This document shows positions 16,455 to 26,142 of a stretch of DNA of 58,002 nucleotides, piece after piece. Under the pieces are notes generated by a model. That model ran no database searches and was not told where the DNA came from. It saw only the letters and a program-made list of their open reading frames with translations. Each line of letters begins with the position of its first letter. Position 1 is the first letter of the stretch. The stretch is taken from assembly GCF_002117915.1 (NCBI RefSeq), contig NZ_BDJB01000016.1:1-58002 (forward strand). The letters run 5' to 3'. Source of the DNA: Sphingomonas sp. TZW2008 (GTDB lineage: Bacteria; Pseudomonadota; Alphaproteobacteria; Sphingomonadales; Sphingomonadaceae). Made by a program: the position numbers and the translations under genes.

Positions 16455-16610
16455 TCAGCCGAGCAGCGGCACGAGCAAGGCGGCCCACAGCGCGAGCGAC
16501 AGCGGCAGTGCGATCACGAGGCCCTGCAACGGCAGCGAGCGCTGCGGCAGGATGTGCGGCATGCCGTCCTGCGACGGCGACGGATGCCCGAGCGGGCGGA
16601 TGACGTGCAT
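16455..16610 (-). CDS. 51-residue single-helix membrane protein
   Basis: A short gene with start ATG 16610 and TGA at 16455-16457, preceded by a strong ribosome-binding site (GGAGAGG, 4 bases before the start). The protein begins MHVIRPLGHPSPSQDGMPHI and ends with one hydrophobic helix (about 29-50, LQGLVIALPLSLALWAALLV). The N-terminal part is polar with His and Pro. I do not recognise a family; the start signal and the clean membrane segment support it as real. It is upstream of the cytochrome group on the same strand, but 500 bases away. Confidence 0.65.
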   Translation of the reverse strand: MHVIRPLGHPSPSQDGMPHILPQRSLPLQGLVIALPLSLALWAALLVPLLG

Positions 16611-16724
16611 CGATCCTCTCCAATCGACCCTTTTGGGGGATCCATTCTGAACCCGAAACGACCAACAACCGGTTAAGCCGCCGCTTCGTCACCAAGGGCT
16701 GGCCAACCTGCTGATACAACGTGC

Positions 16725-16749
16725 AAACGCCCGCGCGGTTGCGCGGGCG
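16725..16749 (-). terminator. Terminator of the rml operon
   Basis: CGCCCGCGC (16728-16736) and GCGCGGGCG (16741-16749) form a perfect 9-base stem with a GGTT loop. On the minus strand the stem is followed by TTT. It lies 40 bases after the rmlA stop. Confidence 0.75.
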
Positions 16750-16788
16750 GGAGAGGATCGTGCGGGGTGGAGGGCGTGAGCTCCGCGC

Positions 16789-17658
16789 TCAGTGGCCGTC
16801 GACGGCGTTGAGGATCGCGCGGCCGTAGGCGGTCTTCTTGAAGCGTTCGCCGGCTGTGCGTGCCTCGTCGGCGGAAATGAAGCCCATCTGATAGGCGATT
16901 TCCTCGAGGCAGGCGATCTGGATGCCTTGGCGATGCTGGAGCGTGCGGACGAACTCGGATGCTTCGAGCAGGCTGTCGTGCGTGCCGGTATCGAGCCAGG
17001 CGTAGCCGCGGCCCATCTGCTCGACGTAGAGGTCGCCCGCTTCCATGTAGAGGCGGTTCAAATCGGTGATCTCGAGCTCGCCGCGCGGGGAGGGCTTCAA
17101 GTTGCGGGCATAGTCGACGACGCGATTGTCGTAGAAATAGAGGCCGGTCACCGCGTGGTTCGATTTCGGCGCGGTAGGCTTCTCCTCGAGGCTCAAGGCG
17201 CGGCCGTCCTCGGCGAGCTCGACCACGCCGTAGCGCTCGGGATCCTCGACGCGGTAGCTGAACACCGTCGCGCCGTGCGTGCGGGCGACTGCGCTCGCCA
17301 GCAGGTCGGTGAGATGCGCGCCGAAGAAGATGTTGTCGCCAAGCACCAGCGCGACATTGTCGTCGCCGATGAAGTCCGCGCCGATGGTGAAGGCCTGCGC
17401 GAGCCCGTCGGGGCTGGGCTGTTCGGCGTAGCTCATCCGGAGGCCGAAGGCGGAGCCGTCGCCGAACAGCCGCTGGTAGTTGCCGAGGAACTCAGGGCTC
17501 GAGATGATCAGTACGTCGCGGATGCCGGCGAGCATCAGCACCGACAGCGGGTAGTAGATCATCGGCTTGTCGTAGACCGGCAGCAGCTGCTTGTTGACCG
17601 CGAGCGTCGCCGGGTGGAGCCGCGTGCCCGAACCGCCCGCGAGAATGATGCCCTTCAT
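16789..17658 (-). CDS. rmlA: Glucose-1-phosphate thymidylyltransferase
   Basis: A 289-residue enzyme, the usual length for RmlA. It joins glucose 1-phosphate and dTTP into dTDP-glucose plus pyrophosphate, the first step of the dTDP-sugar pathway. The nucleotide-binding stretch [11 protein letters not shown] is at 6-16, followed by [20 protein letters not shown] (residues 23-42), which carries catalytic Lys and Asp positions. LGDNIFFG holds the metal-binding Asp near 110, and the YGVVE and EEKP sugar-site motifs follow. It is the last gene of rmlCBDA; its ATG overlaps the rmlD stop by four bases. Besides dTDP-rhamnose it would also feed the amino-sugar branch encoded by the rightward operon. 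Confidence 0.96.
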   Translation of the reverse strand: MKGIILAGGSGTRLHPATLAVNKQLLPVYDKPMIYYPLSVLMLAGIRDVLIISSPEFLGNYQRLFGDGSAFGLRMSYAEQPSPDGLAQAFTIGADFIGDDNVALVLGDNIFFGAHLTDLLASAVARTHGATVFSYRVEDPERYGVVELAEDGRALSLEEKPTAPKSNHAVTGLYFYDNRVVDYARNLKPSPRGELEITDLNRLYMEAGDLYVEQMGRGYAWLDTGTHDSLLEASEFVRTLQHRQGIQIACLEEIAYQMGFISADEARTAGERFKKTAYGRAILNAVDGH

Positions 17659-18545
17659 GCCTTATTGGCTCCGATCAGTTCGTCGAGAATGTCGCCGAGC
17701 GCGTCCTGCCACGCGCGCGGCTGGATGCCGTAGGCCTTGCCGATCGCGGCGTGGCTGAGCAGCGAATTGGCCGGGCGCGTGGCCGGCGTCGGATAGTCGC
17801 TGGTCGGGATACCCTGAACCTCTGCCTGCGCTCCGCCGCGCGCGGCGCTCTGCACGAAGATCTCGCGCGCGAAGCCTGCCCAGGTGGTCGGCCCGGCGTT
17901 GGAGAAGTGAAACGTGCCGGTGGGGGCGTCGGCGTCCTCGACGAGGCGGACGGTGATCTGCATCAGCGCATCCGCGAGATCCGCCGCGCTGGTCGGCGTG
18001 CCGTGCTGGTCCTCGACGACGGTCAGCGTGTCGCGCTCGGCACCGACGCGCAGCATCGTCTTGACGAAATTGTTGCCGTGCGCCGAGACAACCCAGGCGG
18101 TGCGCACGATCACGTGCCGCGCGCCCGAGGTGCGCACCGCGAGCTCACCGCCGAGCTTCGACGCGCCGTAGACGCCGAGCGGGGCGACGGGATCGTCGAC
18201 CTCCCACGCGCCCTGTTTGTCGCCGGCGAAGACGTAATCGGTCGAGACCTGGACGAGCGGGATGCCGGCTTCCGCGCACGCCTTGCCGAATGCCGCGGGG
18301 GCCATGGCGTTGACCGCCCAGGCGGTGACGAGGTCGCTCTCCGCCTTGTCGACCGCGGTATAGGCCGCGCCGTTGATCACCGCGGCCCACTCGCGTTCGG
18401 CGACTTTCGCGGCAATCGCGGCGGTATCGGTGAGATCGAGGTCGGCGACGTCGATCGCGACGACCTCATAGCCCGCGGGCCAAGCGCAGCGCTGCAGCTC
18501 GGTGCCGAGCTGGCCGTTCCCGCCGGTGACGAGGATCGCCTTCAT
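17655..18545 (-). CDS. rmlD: dTDP-4-dehydrorhamnose reductase
   Basis: A 296-residue NADPH-dependent reductase that makes dTDP-L-rhamnose, the last pathway step. The start ATG 18545 overlaps the rmlB stop (ATGA); the frame stays open upstream, but those residues are a shadow of rmlB. The Rossmann motif TGGNGQLG is at 7-14. [13 protein letters not shown] (near 65) and the STDYVFAG stretch (near 105) are typical of RmlD, followed by the catalytic pair YGASK (Tyr and Lys near 130). The C-terminal sugar-binding part is complete, including the end [16 protein letters not shown]. It acts in the cytoplasm. Confidence 0.95.
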   Translation of the reverse strand: MKAILVTGGNGQLGTELQRCAWPAGYEVVAIDVADLDLTDTAAIAAKVAEREWAAVINGAAYTAVDKAESDLVTAWAVNAMAPAAFGKACAEAGIPLVQVSTDYVFAGDKQGAWEVDDPVAPLGVYGASKLGGELAVRTSGARHVIVRTAWVVSAHGNNFVKTMLRVGAERDTLTVVEDQHGTPTSAADLADALMQITVRLVEDADAPTGTFHFSNAGPTTWAGFAREIFVQSAARGGAQAEVQGIPTSDYPTPATRPANSLLSHAAIGKAYGIQPRAWQDALGDILDELIGANKA

Positions 18546-19594
18546 GCGGCAACGCCGCGGCGCTGCGCCGCGCCCTTGGCGACGATCGGGCGCCACCAGG
18601 CCTCGTTGTCGAGATACCAGCGCACCGTCTTCTCGATCCCGGTCTCGAACGTCTCCTGCGGCCGCCAGCCCAATTCCTGCTCGATCCGCGTCGCGTCGAT
18701 CGCATAGCGCTTGTCGTGCCCCGGGCGGTCGGCGACCGAGGTGATCTGGTCGGCATAAGGCTTGCCGTCGGCGCGCGGGCGCAAGGTATCGAGGATGCCG
18801 CAGATCGTGTGGACGACCTCGATGTTCTGCTTCTCGTTGAACCCGCCGACATTGTACGTCCGGCCGAGCTCGCCGCGCTCGAACACCGCCTGCAGCGCGC
18901 GGACGTGATCCTCGACGAACAGCCAGTCGCGCACCTGATCCCCCTTGCCGTAGACCGGCAGCGGTTCGCCATCCAAGGCCTTGGCGATCATCAGCGGCAC
19001 CAGCTTCTCGGGGAAGTGATACGGCCCGTAGTTGTTCGAGCAATTGGTGATCAGCACCGGCAGCCCGAAGGTGTGGCCCCAGGCGCTGACGAGATGGTCG
19101 GAGCCGGCCTTCGATGCCGAATAGGGCGAGCGCGGATCGTACGGCGTGTCCTCGGTGAAGAGGCCGGTATCGCCGAGCGAGCCGTAGACCTCGTCGGTCG
19201 AAATATGGTGGAAGCGAAACCGCGCCTTCGCCTCGCCCTCGAGGCCCTGCCAGTAGCTGCGCGCCTCGGCGAGCATCGTGTAGGTGCCCACCACATTGGT
19301 CTGGATGAACGCGCCCGGCCCGTCGATCGAACGGTCGACATGGCTTTCCGCGGCGAGGTGCGTGACGATGTCGGGGCGGAACTCGGCGATCGCGGCGCGC
19401 ACCGCCTCGGCGTCGCAGATGTCGCCCTGCACGAAGCGGTAGCGGTTCGAGTTCGCGACGCGCTCGACCGTCGACAGCGTGCCGGCATAGGTCAGCTTGT
19501 CGAAGTTCAGGACCTCATAGTCGGTATTCTCGATGAGGTGACGGACGAGCGCCGAGCCGATGAAGCCGGCCCCGCCGGTGACGAAGATACGCAT
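18542..19594 (-). CDS. rmlB: dTDP-glucose 4,6-dehydratase
   Basis: A 350-residue SDR-type enzyme turning dTDP-glucose into dTDP-4-keto-6-deoxyglucose. The start is ATG 19594 ([20 protein letters not shown]). NAD-binding GGAGFIG is at 7-13, the [15 protein letters not shown] stretch is near 82, and the catalytic TDEVYGSLG and YSASK motifs are in place. Its product is the branch point of this locus: RmlC and RmlD take it to rhamnose, and the fused ketoisomerase at 21720 with the aminotransferase at 22661 can take it to a 3-amino sugar. It follows rmlC with a 16-base gap and overlaps rmlD. Confidence 0.96.
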   Translation of the reverse strand: MRIFVTGGAGFIGSALVRHLIENTDYEVLNFDKLTYAGTLSTVERVANSNRYRFVQGDICDAEAVRAAIAEFRPDIVTHLAAESHVDRSIDGPGAFIQTNVVGTYTMLAEARSYWQGLEGEAKARFRFHHISTDEVYGSLGDTGLFTEDTPYDPRSPYSASKAGSDHLVSAWGHTFGLPVLITNCSNNYGPYHFPEKLVPLMIAKALDGEPLPVYGKGDQVRDWLFVEDHVRALQAVFERGELGRTYNVGGFNEKQNIEVVHTICGILDTLRPRADGKPYADQITSVADRPGHDKRYAIDATRIEQELGWRPQETFETGIEKTVRWYLDNEAWWRPIVAKGAAQRRGVAA

Positions 19595-19610
19595 GGGTCT
19601 GGTGTGTCCT

Positions 19611-20177
19611 TCAGGCGAGCGGGGCGAGGGGCGAGCCGTCGTACGGGAAGGGGCTGTCGAAATCGGCGAGCGCGGGGAGCGCGGCATCCTTGGGCGAGAG
19701 CTCAGGAAGCGTGCCAGCGGGGATCGGCCAGTCGATCCCGACCGTATCCCAGCGGATCCCGCCATCGGTCTCGGGCGCATAGGTGTCCGAGCATTTGTAC
19801 GTCACCTCGCAATCGGGCTCGAGCGTGACGAAGGCGTGCGCGAAACCGATGGGGATGAACAGCTGGTGCCCGTTCTCCGCGCTGAGCTCGGCGCCGACCC
19901 ACTGGCCGTAGGTCGGCGACCCGCGCCGCACGTCGACCGCGACATCGAAGATCCGCCCCCGGATGCAGCGCACCAGCTTGTCCTGGCCCCGAGGCGGCGT
20001 CTGGAAGTGCAGGCCACGCAGCGTGAAGGCGGGGACGGACAGTGAGTGATTGTCCTGCACGAACCGGCACGTGATGCCGAGCTTCGCGAACGCAGGCTCC
20101 GAATAGACCTCGGTGAACCAGCCACGGCTGTCGCCGAAACGCTTGGGGCGGATGAGTTGGACGGGCGGGGACGTCAT
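19611..20177 (-). CDS. rmlC: dTDP-4-dehydrorhamnose 3,5-epimerase
   Basis: A 188-residue cupin-fold epimerase, normal length. I took ATG 20177 ([20 protein letters not shown]); ATG 20204 or 20210 would add 9-11 residues. Catalytic His57 is in TLRGLHFQ, preceded by the substrate-binding QDNHSLS; the GFAHAF and [10 protein letters not shown] stretches complete the active site with the Tyr that acts as the acid. It opens the leftward rmlCBDA operon. The 220 bases in front of it, shared with the rightward exopolysaccharide operon, should hold both promoters. Confidence 0.95.
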   Translation of the reverse strand: MTSPPVQLIRPKRFGDSRGWFTEVYSEPAFAKLGITCRFVQDNHSLSVPAFTLRGLHFQTPPRGQDKLVRCIRGRIFDVAVDVRRGSPTYGQWVGAELSAENGHQLFIPIGFAHAFVTLEPDCEVTYKCSDTYAPETDGGIRWDTVGIDWPIPAGTLPELSPKDAALPALADFDSPFPYDGSPLAPLA

Positions 20178-20409
20178 CGGCGCCCCGATAGCGGTTTCTG
20201 CCATGGACAATCAATCTTGCAAGCGTGATGAAGCTGCGGCAGGTGGCGCCGTGTGGGTGCAGGACCAAAAGGGGCTCAAGCTGCCTCTTGTATAGAGCTG
20301 CAACGCCCGGCGACATTGCATCCATCAACGCGGGCCGGTACGGGGACTGCCGCATATCATCCTAGAGTACCGTTCGCGACCAAGGCGCGTGCAAAGCAGG
20401 TGAGTATCA
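20178..20409. promoter_or_regulatory. Divergent promoter region of the rml and exopolysaccharide operons
   Basis: A gap between leftward rmlC and the rightward glycosyltransferase operon. No sharp promoter consensus or repeat is visible. A GTG-started frame (20399) inside its end may be the true N-terminus of the next gene (see findings). Confidence 0.4.
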
Positions 20410-21681
20410 TTGACAGGCGTAAGATCATTGCGGCCCGCCTTCTGGGCACGCTTACGTTTTCAGGTGTTGGGTGGTATCCTCCTTGCGGCTGTCTTGCCCT
20501 ATGCTGTGCGATTAATGGCCAATCCCGTTGCTAGTGATCTTGTTCTTCTCAACAATACGCTTCTAGGCACCATTACCGCCATCGTGATCGGCGGATGGTT
20601 GATGCGTAATGTTGCGCCATATCCAGGTTCTGAGGGGTTGGCATCTACTTTGCCATCTCTTGGTGTGGCCTTCGGTGGATTACTTATTGTTTTTGTATTT
20701 GGTCGCATACCGTATAATCGCGTTAATTTATCTGCCGGCTTTGTACTGGCGGCATCATGGTTCTTTTTGATCTCTGCGCTTGTGCAGCGCCGCCAGCAGT
20801 TGCGCATCGGCATCGTGCCGCTAGGCAATGTTGCACAGATTCAGGAAATACCCAATGTCTCTTGGCAGGTCCTTCAGTCGCCTGATCAGGACATTAGCAA
20901 TATCGATGCGATTGCCATCGACCTGCGCGCGGACCTGCCGGACGATTGGGATCGACGACTAGCGGATTACGCCCTGCAGCGGGTGCCTGTTTACCACACA
21001 AAGCATCTTATTGAATCGCTGACCGGCCGGGTGGAACTTGAACATCTGTCTGAGAACAGCTTTGGATCGCTGGAGCCTCGACCGGATTATATGATGCTGA
21101 AATTCGCGATCGACTGGATCGCGGCGCTGATTCTCGGCATCGTTCTTCTGCCCTTGCTGCTGTTCATTGCCCTACTAATTAAAATGACGTCCAAGGGCCC
21201 CGCGCTGTTTCGGCAACAGCGCATCGGGTATCAAGGCAAACCCTTCACCGTGTACAAGTTTCGTACCATGAAGGTGGCGTCGGATAATGCCGGCGATGCG
21301 CGCAATCTGGCGATTACCCGTGAAAAGGATGACCGGATCACACCATTGGGCCGGTTCTTGCGCAAATCCCGCCTCGACGAGCTACCGCAGATCCTCAACG
21401 TTCTGAAGGGTGAAATGAGCTGGATCGGTCCGCGCCCGGAGGCCGAAGTCCTGTCGCGCTGGTACGAGCAGGAAATCCCTTTCTACCGCTATCGCCATAT
21501 CGTACGGCCCGGAATCGCGGGCTGGGCGCAGGTGTGTCAGGGACACGTCGCCGAAGTCGACGATGTCCGCAGCAAGCTCCACTACGATTTCTACTACATC
21601 AAACGCTATTCGCCCTGGATCGATCTGCTGATCGTCGTGCGCACCGTGCGGACGATGATGACGGGTTATGGTGCGCGATAA
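20410..21681 (+). CDS. Polyprenyl-phosphate sugar-phosphate transferase (initiating glycosyltransferase)
   Basis: A 423-residue membrane enzyme that would start each repeat unit by placing a sugar phosphate on undecaprenyl phosphate. Four hydrophobic helices lie at about 15-35, 45-62, 75-92 and 104-122, followed by a central cytoplasmic part. A further helix at about 238-262 leads into the C-terminal bacterial sugar transferase domain: [20 protein letters not shown], then [26 protein letters not shown], and [10 protein letters not shown]. This is the WcaJ/WbaP-type layout. The only in-frame start near the 5' end is TTG 20410 with no good ribosome-binding site. A better-looking N-terminus lies in another frame, so a frameshift near 20458-20461 is possible. 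First gene of a rightward operon. Confidence 0.88.
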   Translation: MTGVRSLRPAFWARLRFQVLGGILLAAVLPYAVRLMANPVASDLVLLNNTLLGTITAIVIGGWLMRNVAPYPGSEGLASTLPSLGVAFGGLLIVFVFGRIPYNRVNLSAGFVLAASWFFLISALVQRRQQLRIGIVPLGNVAQIQEIPNVSWQVLQSPDQDISNIDAIAIDLRADLPDDWDRRLADYALQRVPVYHTKHLIESLTGRVELEHLSENSFGSLEPRPDYMMLKFAIDWIAALILGIVLLPLLLFIALLIKMTSKGPALFRQQRIGYQGKPFTVYKFRTMKVASDNAGDARNLAITREKDDRITPLGRFLRKSRLDELPQILNVLKGEMSWIGPRPEAEVLSRWYEQEIPFYRYRHIVRPGIAGWAQVCQGHVAEVDDVRSKLHYDFYYIKRYSPWIDLLIVVRTVRTMMTGYGAR

Positions 21682-21719
21682 CGTTCAAAGGTCGTGGATT
21701 TGCGACGGAACAGGTGATC

Positions 21720-22661
21720 ATGAATAACTTCGTTCATCAATTGGCTGATGTTCAATCGCCGTCGATCGGCGAAGGTACACGGGTGTGGCAGTTCTGCGTG
21801 GTCTTGCCAAAGGCGGTGATCGGGCGGGAGTGCAACATCTGCGCGCACGTCCTGATAGAGAATGACGTGCGCATCGGCGACAATGTCACCGTGAAAAGCG
21901 GAGTGCAGGTCTGGGACGGCATCACGCTTGAAGACAACGTGTTTATCGGTCCCAACGTCGCCTTCACCAACGATCTACATCCGCGCTCGAAAGTTTATCC
22001 CGAGCAGTTCGCACGCACCATTGTACGTCGCAACGCCTCGATTGGCGCAAATGCGACGATCCTTCCCGGTATAGAGATCGGCGAGCAGGCCATGATCGGT
22101 GCGGGAGCGGTGGTGACTCGCTCCGTGCCTGATTATGCGATTGTGGTCGGCAACCCTGCCACCATCATCGGTTATACCAATACCAATGTGCCAACGCCCG
22201 AGCGGGCGGGCGATACCGCGAGCGGCGATCCGGTCGCAACCGAAAGCATGGTGCCCGGCGTGGAGCTGCTCACGCTTCGCATGGCGGCCGATATGCGCGG
22301 CAAGCTCGCCGTGGGGCAGGTTGGTGACGGGCTGCCGTTCGTGCCGCAGCGCATGTTCATGGTATATGACGTGCCGAGCCGCGAGACGCGCGGCGAACAT
22401 GCGCATCGCGAATGTCACCAGCTGCTGATGTGCGTTCACGGGCAGTGCGTGGCGGTTGCCGATGATGGTCGCAAGCGTCAGGAGTTCCTGCTCGACGCCA
22501 GTCACAAGGCGCTTTACATGCCGCCCCGCATTTGGGGCACGCAATATCGCTACAGCGAGGATGCGGTGCTCGTTGTCTTGGCGTCGCATGCCTATGATCC
22601 GGCGGATTATGTGCGCGACTATCGAGAGTTTCTGACCATGGTCGAGGCGGGCGCTTGGTGA
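21720..22661 (+). CDS. Fused sugar N-acetyltransferase and dTDP-sugar 3,4-ketoisomerase (WxcM type)
   Basis: A 313-residue two-domain enzyme. I chose ATG 21720, preceded by AGGTG; the frame is open far upstream but overlaps the previous gene. Residues about 20-165 are a left-handed beta-helix of hexapeptide repeats ([20 protein letters not shown], then [25 protein letters not shown]), the acetyl-CoA-dependent part. Residues about 183-310 are a cupin of the FdtA/QdtA kind, with the active-site stretch [18 protein letters not shown] and ending in [13 protein letters not shown]. With RmlB and the following aminotransferase it would make a dTDP-3-acetamido-3,6-dideoxyhexose. Whether the product is Fuc3NAc or Qui3NAc depends on which face the ketoisomerase protonates, which I cannot read. 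The stop overlaps the next ATG by one base. Confidence 0.88.
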   Translation: MNNFVHQLADVQSPSIGEGTRVWQFCVVLPKAVIGRECNICAHVLIENDVRIGDNVTVKSGVQVWDGITLEDNVFIGPNVAFTNDLHPRSKVYPEQFARTIVRRNASIGANATILPGIEIGEQAMIGAGAVVTRSVPDYAIVVGNPATIIGYTNTNVPTPERAGDTASGDPVATESMVPGVELLTLRMAADMRGKLAVGQVGDGLPFVPQRMFMVYDVPSRETRGEHAHRECHQLLMCVHGQCVAVADDGRKRQEFLLDASHKALYMPPRIWGTQYRYSEDAVLVVLASHAYDPADYVRDYREFLTMVEAGAW

Positions 22662-23758
22662 TGCCTATCCCCTTTCTTGATATGCGCGGCATCACCGCCG
22701 CGATGCGCGAGGATCTGATCGCGGCCGCGACGCGCGTGATTGATTCTGGCTGGTTCGTGCTTGGCGAGGAAGTTGCCCAGTTTGAGCGCGACTATGCCAC
22801 TTATTGCGAGACACAGCGCTGTGTCGGCGTGGGCAATGGCCTGGAGGCGCTGACGCTGGCCTTACGCGCGCTGGATATCGGGCCCGGTGACGAGGTAATC
22901 GTTCCGGCCAACACTTATATCGCGACATGGTTGGCGGTCAGCCATGTCGGTGCGCGCCCCGTGCCAGTGGAGCCCGACGAGCGAACCTACAATATCGATC
23001 CGACGCGTATCGAGGCCGCGATCACGCCACGCACCCGCGTGATCCTGCCCGTCCATCTTTATGGTCAGCCGGCCGATCTCGACCCCATCCTGGATATTGC
23101 TCGGCATCACGGTCTTGTTGTTTTGGAAGACGGCGCGCAGGCACAGGGGGCTCGGTATCAGGGGCGCCGGCTTGGCGCAGGCCAGTCGCTGGTGGCGTGG
23201 AGCTTCTATCCCGGCAAGAATCTGGGTGCGCTGGGTGATGGCGGCGGGATCACCTGCGGTAATGATGTGCTGGCCGACAAAGTCGCGGCACTGCGCAACT
23301 ACGGCTCAAAGGTGAAATATCACAACGAGGTGATCGGCTATAACAGCCGCCTTGACGAAATCCATGCCGCGTTTCTGCGTGTGAAGCTCGCACGCCTGGA
23401 TGCCGATAATGCGCGGCGTCGTCATATTGCCGCACGCTATACGGCGGGGCTCGACGCAACGGGCCTGACCTTGCCATTTGTGCCGAACTGGGCCGATCCG
23501 GTGTGGCATCTGTATGTCGTGCGCCATCCTGATCGCCCCGCGTTTGTTGAGCGGCTGAGCGGGGAGGGCATCGGCACGGTGATCCATTATCCGATCCCGC
23601 CGCATCTCCAGCCAGCCTACGCTGATATGGGATATGAAAACGGTGATTTCCCAATCAGTGAGGCCATGCATCGCGAAGTCGTCAGCCTTCCGATCGGCCC
23701 GACCATGTCGGACGAGCAGGTCGAGGGCGTGATCGACGCGGTTAATCGACTGGCCTGA
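22661..23758 (+). CDS. DegT/DnrJ/EryC1 sugar aminotransferase (FdtB/QdtB type)
   Basis: A 365-residue PLP enzyme of the expected length. It would convert the 3-keto sugar made by the preceding ketoisomerase to the 3-amino sugar, using glutamate. PVHLYGQPADLDPI and LEDGAQAQGARY hold the cofactor-binding Asp and Gln. SFYPGKNLGALGDGG (near residues 183-197) carries the Lys that forms the internal aldimine. NYGSKVKYHNEVIGYNSRLD and the end (YPIPPHLQPAY) are typical of 3-keto-sugar aminotransferases such as FdtB and DesV. ATG 22661 overlaps the upstream stop, so expression is coupled. The gene pair order ketoisomerase then aminotransferase is the same as in known Fuc3NAc loci. Confidence 0.92.
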   Translation: MPIPFLDMRGITAAMREDLIAAATRVIDSGWFVLGEEVAQFERDYATYCETQRCVGVGNGLEALTLALRALDIGPGDEVIVPANTYIATWLAVSHVGARPVPVEPDERTYNIDPTRIEAAITPRTRVILPVHLYGQPADLDPILDIARHHGLVVLEDGAQAQGARYQGRRLGAGQSLVAWSFYPGKNLGALGDGGGITCGNDVLADKVAALRNYGSKVKYHNEVIGYNSRLDEIHAAFLRVKLARLDADNARRRHIAARYTAGLDATGLTLPFVPNWADPVWHLYVVRHPDRPAFVERLSGEGIGTVIHYPIPPHLQPAYADMGYENGDFPISEAMHREVVSLPIGPTMSDEQVEGVIDAVNRLA

Positions 23759-23767
23759 TCAGGTTCC

Positions 23768-25045
23768 GTGTCGCTGATCCGTACAAGCGCCCTGAACGGG
23801 GTCGCCGTGGTCGTGCGCATTGCAACGGCGATGGGGCTGAACAAGGTGCTGGCGGTGCTTGTCGGACCGGCGGGCTATGCGCTGATCGGGCAATTCCAGA
23901 ACCTGCTGACAGTGGTGATTACCTTTGCCACGGGCGCGGTGAACACCGGCGTCACCAAGGCGACGGCGGAATATCACGACGATCCTGATCGTCGCCGACG
24001 TCTTTGGCGCACCTCGGCAACCACCGTGTTGCTGGCATCCTGCCTTGTTGCGCTGGTAACGGCAGCGTTCAGCCGGCAATTGGCCGCGTCCTTTCTGGGC
24101 GACGTGCGCTACGCAACCGTGCTGATTTGGGTGGCGATCAGTATCGTCCCGATCAGCTTCAACGCGTTGTTGCTGGCGATCCTGAACGGCCTGAAAGACG
24201 TGCGCCGGTACGTCATCAGCAATATCGCCGGATCGCTGCTGTCGCTTGTTGCGACAGGTGCGTTGGCTTGGTTCTATGGTCTGTTAGGCGCGTTGATCGC
24301 ACTCAGCGTTAACCAGGGTATCGTAATCGTGGTGACGCTGTTGCAGGTTCGGCGATGCGACTGGTTTGAGCCGCGCGCCTGGATCGGCGCCATTGATCGC
24401 CGTGAGCTGCGTGGGCTTGCTGGCTATGTATTGATGGCCGCCACCACGGCGCTGGTGGGGCCGGCAAGTCAGTTGCTGGTGCGCGATCTGCTGATTGAGC
24501 GCTTTGGCCTGACATATGCCGGCTATTGGGATGCGATGTGGCGGATAAGCACGATCTATCTGTCGCTGATCACGACCACGCTTTCGCTCTATTACCTGCC
24601 TCGAATTGCGGAGTTGCGCGATTGGCTTGAGTTGCGGTTGGAGCTTCGCCGGGTGTTGCAGCTAGTTGTTCCGGCAACGGCCTTCCTCTCGGCGATTTTG
24701 TTTCTGACGCGCGACATCGTGATCAGCCTGTTGTTTTCCGAGAGTTTCGGGCCAATGAAGACATTGTTCGCTTGGCAGCTCGCCGGCGACGTGATCAAGA
24801 TCACCGCCTGGCTGTTTGCGTTTCTGATGGTCGGCCGCGGCTTGGTGATGGCGTTCATTGTGACGGAGATCATGGCAGGCGCGGTTTTCGTGCTGGCCAC
24901 CATGATGTTCACCAGCTGGATTGGCTTCCCCGGCGTGGCTGCCGCCCATTTTCTGAACTATGCCGTTTATCTGATCGCGGTCGCAATGCTGACCGTTGGC
25001 ACGCCTGCGCGCCGTGCCCGGCTGCTGAGGAGATCGCCGCAATGA
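23768..25045 (+). CDS. wzx: Wzx-type polysaccharide flippase
   Basis: A 425-residue inner-membrane protein with about twelve hydrophobic helices and no large soluble domain. It starts at GTG 23768, nine bases after the previous stop, with AGG upstream. The N-terminus (SLIRTSALNGVAVVVRIATA, then GLNKVLAVLVGPAGYALIGQ) matches the start of the WzxE-like branch of the MATE/MOP superfamily, which flips undecaprenyl-linked repeat units to the periplasm. The closest naming may be the O-antigen flippase of the enterobacterial common antigen type, which also handles Fuc-type amino sugars. Its stop overlaps the next start (ATGA). Confidence 0.88.
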   Translation: MSLIRTSALNGVAVVVRIATAMGLNKVLAVLVGPAGYALIGQFQNLLTVVITFATGAVNTGVTKATAEYHDDPDRRRRLWRTSATTVLLASCLVALVTAAFSRQLAASFLGDVRYATVLIWVAISIVPISFNALLLAILNGLKDVRRYVISNIAGSLLSLVATGALAWFYGLLGALIALSVNQGIVIVVTLLQVRRCDWFEPRAWIGAIDRRELRGLAGYVLMAATTALVGPASQLLVRDLLIERFGLTYAGYWDAMWRISTIYLSLITTTLSLYYLPRIAELRDWLELRLELRRVLQLVVPATAFLSAILFLTRDIVISLLFSESFGPMKTLFAWQLAGDVIKITAWLFAFLMVGRGLVMAFIVTEIMAGAVFVLATMMFTSWIGFPGVAAAHFLNYAVYLIAVAMLTVGTPARRARLLRRSPQ

Positions 25046-26142
25046 CAGAAACGACCTCCGTCATGCGGATCTTGATACCGATGCTCGGTTTCGGTCGTGC
25101 TGGCGGGTATCGGGTGCTTTCGGAACTGGCCAATGCGTGGATTCGCGCCGGGCATGATGTGGCCTTTGCTGTTCCGGCAACAAGCGAGGCGCCCTATTTC
25201 CCGACACAGGCGGCCATCCACTGGCTGGACGGCAAGGGCGCAAGAGCGCCTGGTGCGATCGGTTATGGAGCAACCGGCGCCGGCAATCTAAAGGCGTTGC
25301 TGGGCGGGATGCGGCGCCTGCATCATAATTACGACGTGGTGCTGGCGAACCACAGCCTGACCACATGGCCGGTGGTGCTGGGCGGTGTGCCAAAGCGCAA
25401 GAGATTCTACTATATTCAGGCGTATGAGCCCGAATATTACGCGCTGGAGCGCAAGCCCGCGCTATGGCTTGCGTCTCGGCTCTCCTACGCCTTGCCATTC
25501 CGTCAGATCGCCAATGCGGCGATCTATCGCCATGCGCTGGTGCGGCCGATTGCGATTGTTCCGTTTGGTATCAACCTGTCGGTATTCACACCGAGGGTTC
25601 CATCGGAACGTCAGCCCAGCGACCCATTGGTGATTGGCTGTATCGGGCGAAGCGAACCGCAAAAAGGTACGGGCTATGTGCTGGATGCTTTCACGCAGCT
25701 CCATGCTAGGGATCCACGCCACCGGTTGCGGGTCGCTTACGGCAATCTACCCGAGGGGTGGAGCCACGAGGCGGTGGAGATCGTCGTGCCGCGCAATGAT
25801 GTTGAACTGGCGGCTTTCTACCGCTCGCTCGACGTGTTGGTCGCGGCCGGCACCGTGCAGCACGGTGCCCCGCATTATCCTGCACTGGAGGCACTTGCCA
25901 GCGGGGTAGCGCTGGTGACAACGGGATTTGAGCCGGCAACGGCAGACAATGCCTGGCTGGTTCCTAACCGCGATGCCAGCGCGATTGCGGATACGTTGGA
26001 AACGATTGCTACCAACCCCGCGGAAGCTGCGCACCGGACGGAGCGAGGGGTGGCGGCGGTTGCGCCATTTGCATGGGCAACCGTTGCGGAGCAAGCTTTG
26101 AACACTTTTCGCCGGTTCGATGAGCATCGAAAGGCTAAGTGA
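25042..26142 (+). CDS. Glycosyltransferase family 4
   Basis: A 366-residue GT-B fold enzyme; ATG 25042 overlaps the flippase stop. The N-terminal half begins with MRILIPMLGFGRAGGYRVLS (from residue 8), the acceptor-side Rossmann domain with its Gly-rich loop. The C-terminal half has IGCIGRSEPQKGTGYVLDAF (near 198), then HGAPHYPALEALASGVALVT (near 274), where the Glu of the ExxxxG nucleotide-sugar motif sits. A shortened E-box is normal for such retaining enzymes. It adds one sugar to the lipid-linked repeat unit on the cytoplasmic side; which sugar is unknown. Coupled to the following glycosyltransferase by a TGATG overlap. Confidence 0.9.
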   Translation: MTETTSVMRILIPMLGFGRAGGYRVLSELANAWIRAGHDVAFAVPATSEAPYFPTQAAIHWLDGKGARAPGAIGYGATGAGNLKALLGGMRRLHHNYDVVLANHSLTTWPVVLGGVPKRKRFYYIQAYEPEYYALERKPALWLASRLSYALPFRQIANAAIYRHALVRPIAIVPFGINLSVFTPRVPSERQPSDPLVIGCIGRSEPQKGTGYVLDAFTQLHARDPRHRLRVAYGNLPEGWSHEAVEIVVPRNDVELAAFYRSLDVLVAAGTVQHGAPHYPALEALASGVALVTTGFEPATADNAWLVPNRDASAIADTLETIATNPAEAAHRTERGVAAVAPFAWATVAEQALNTFRRFDEHRKAK

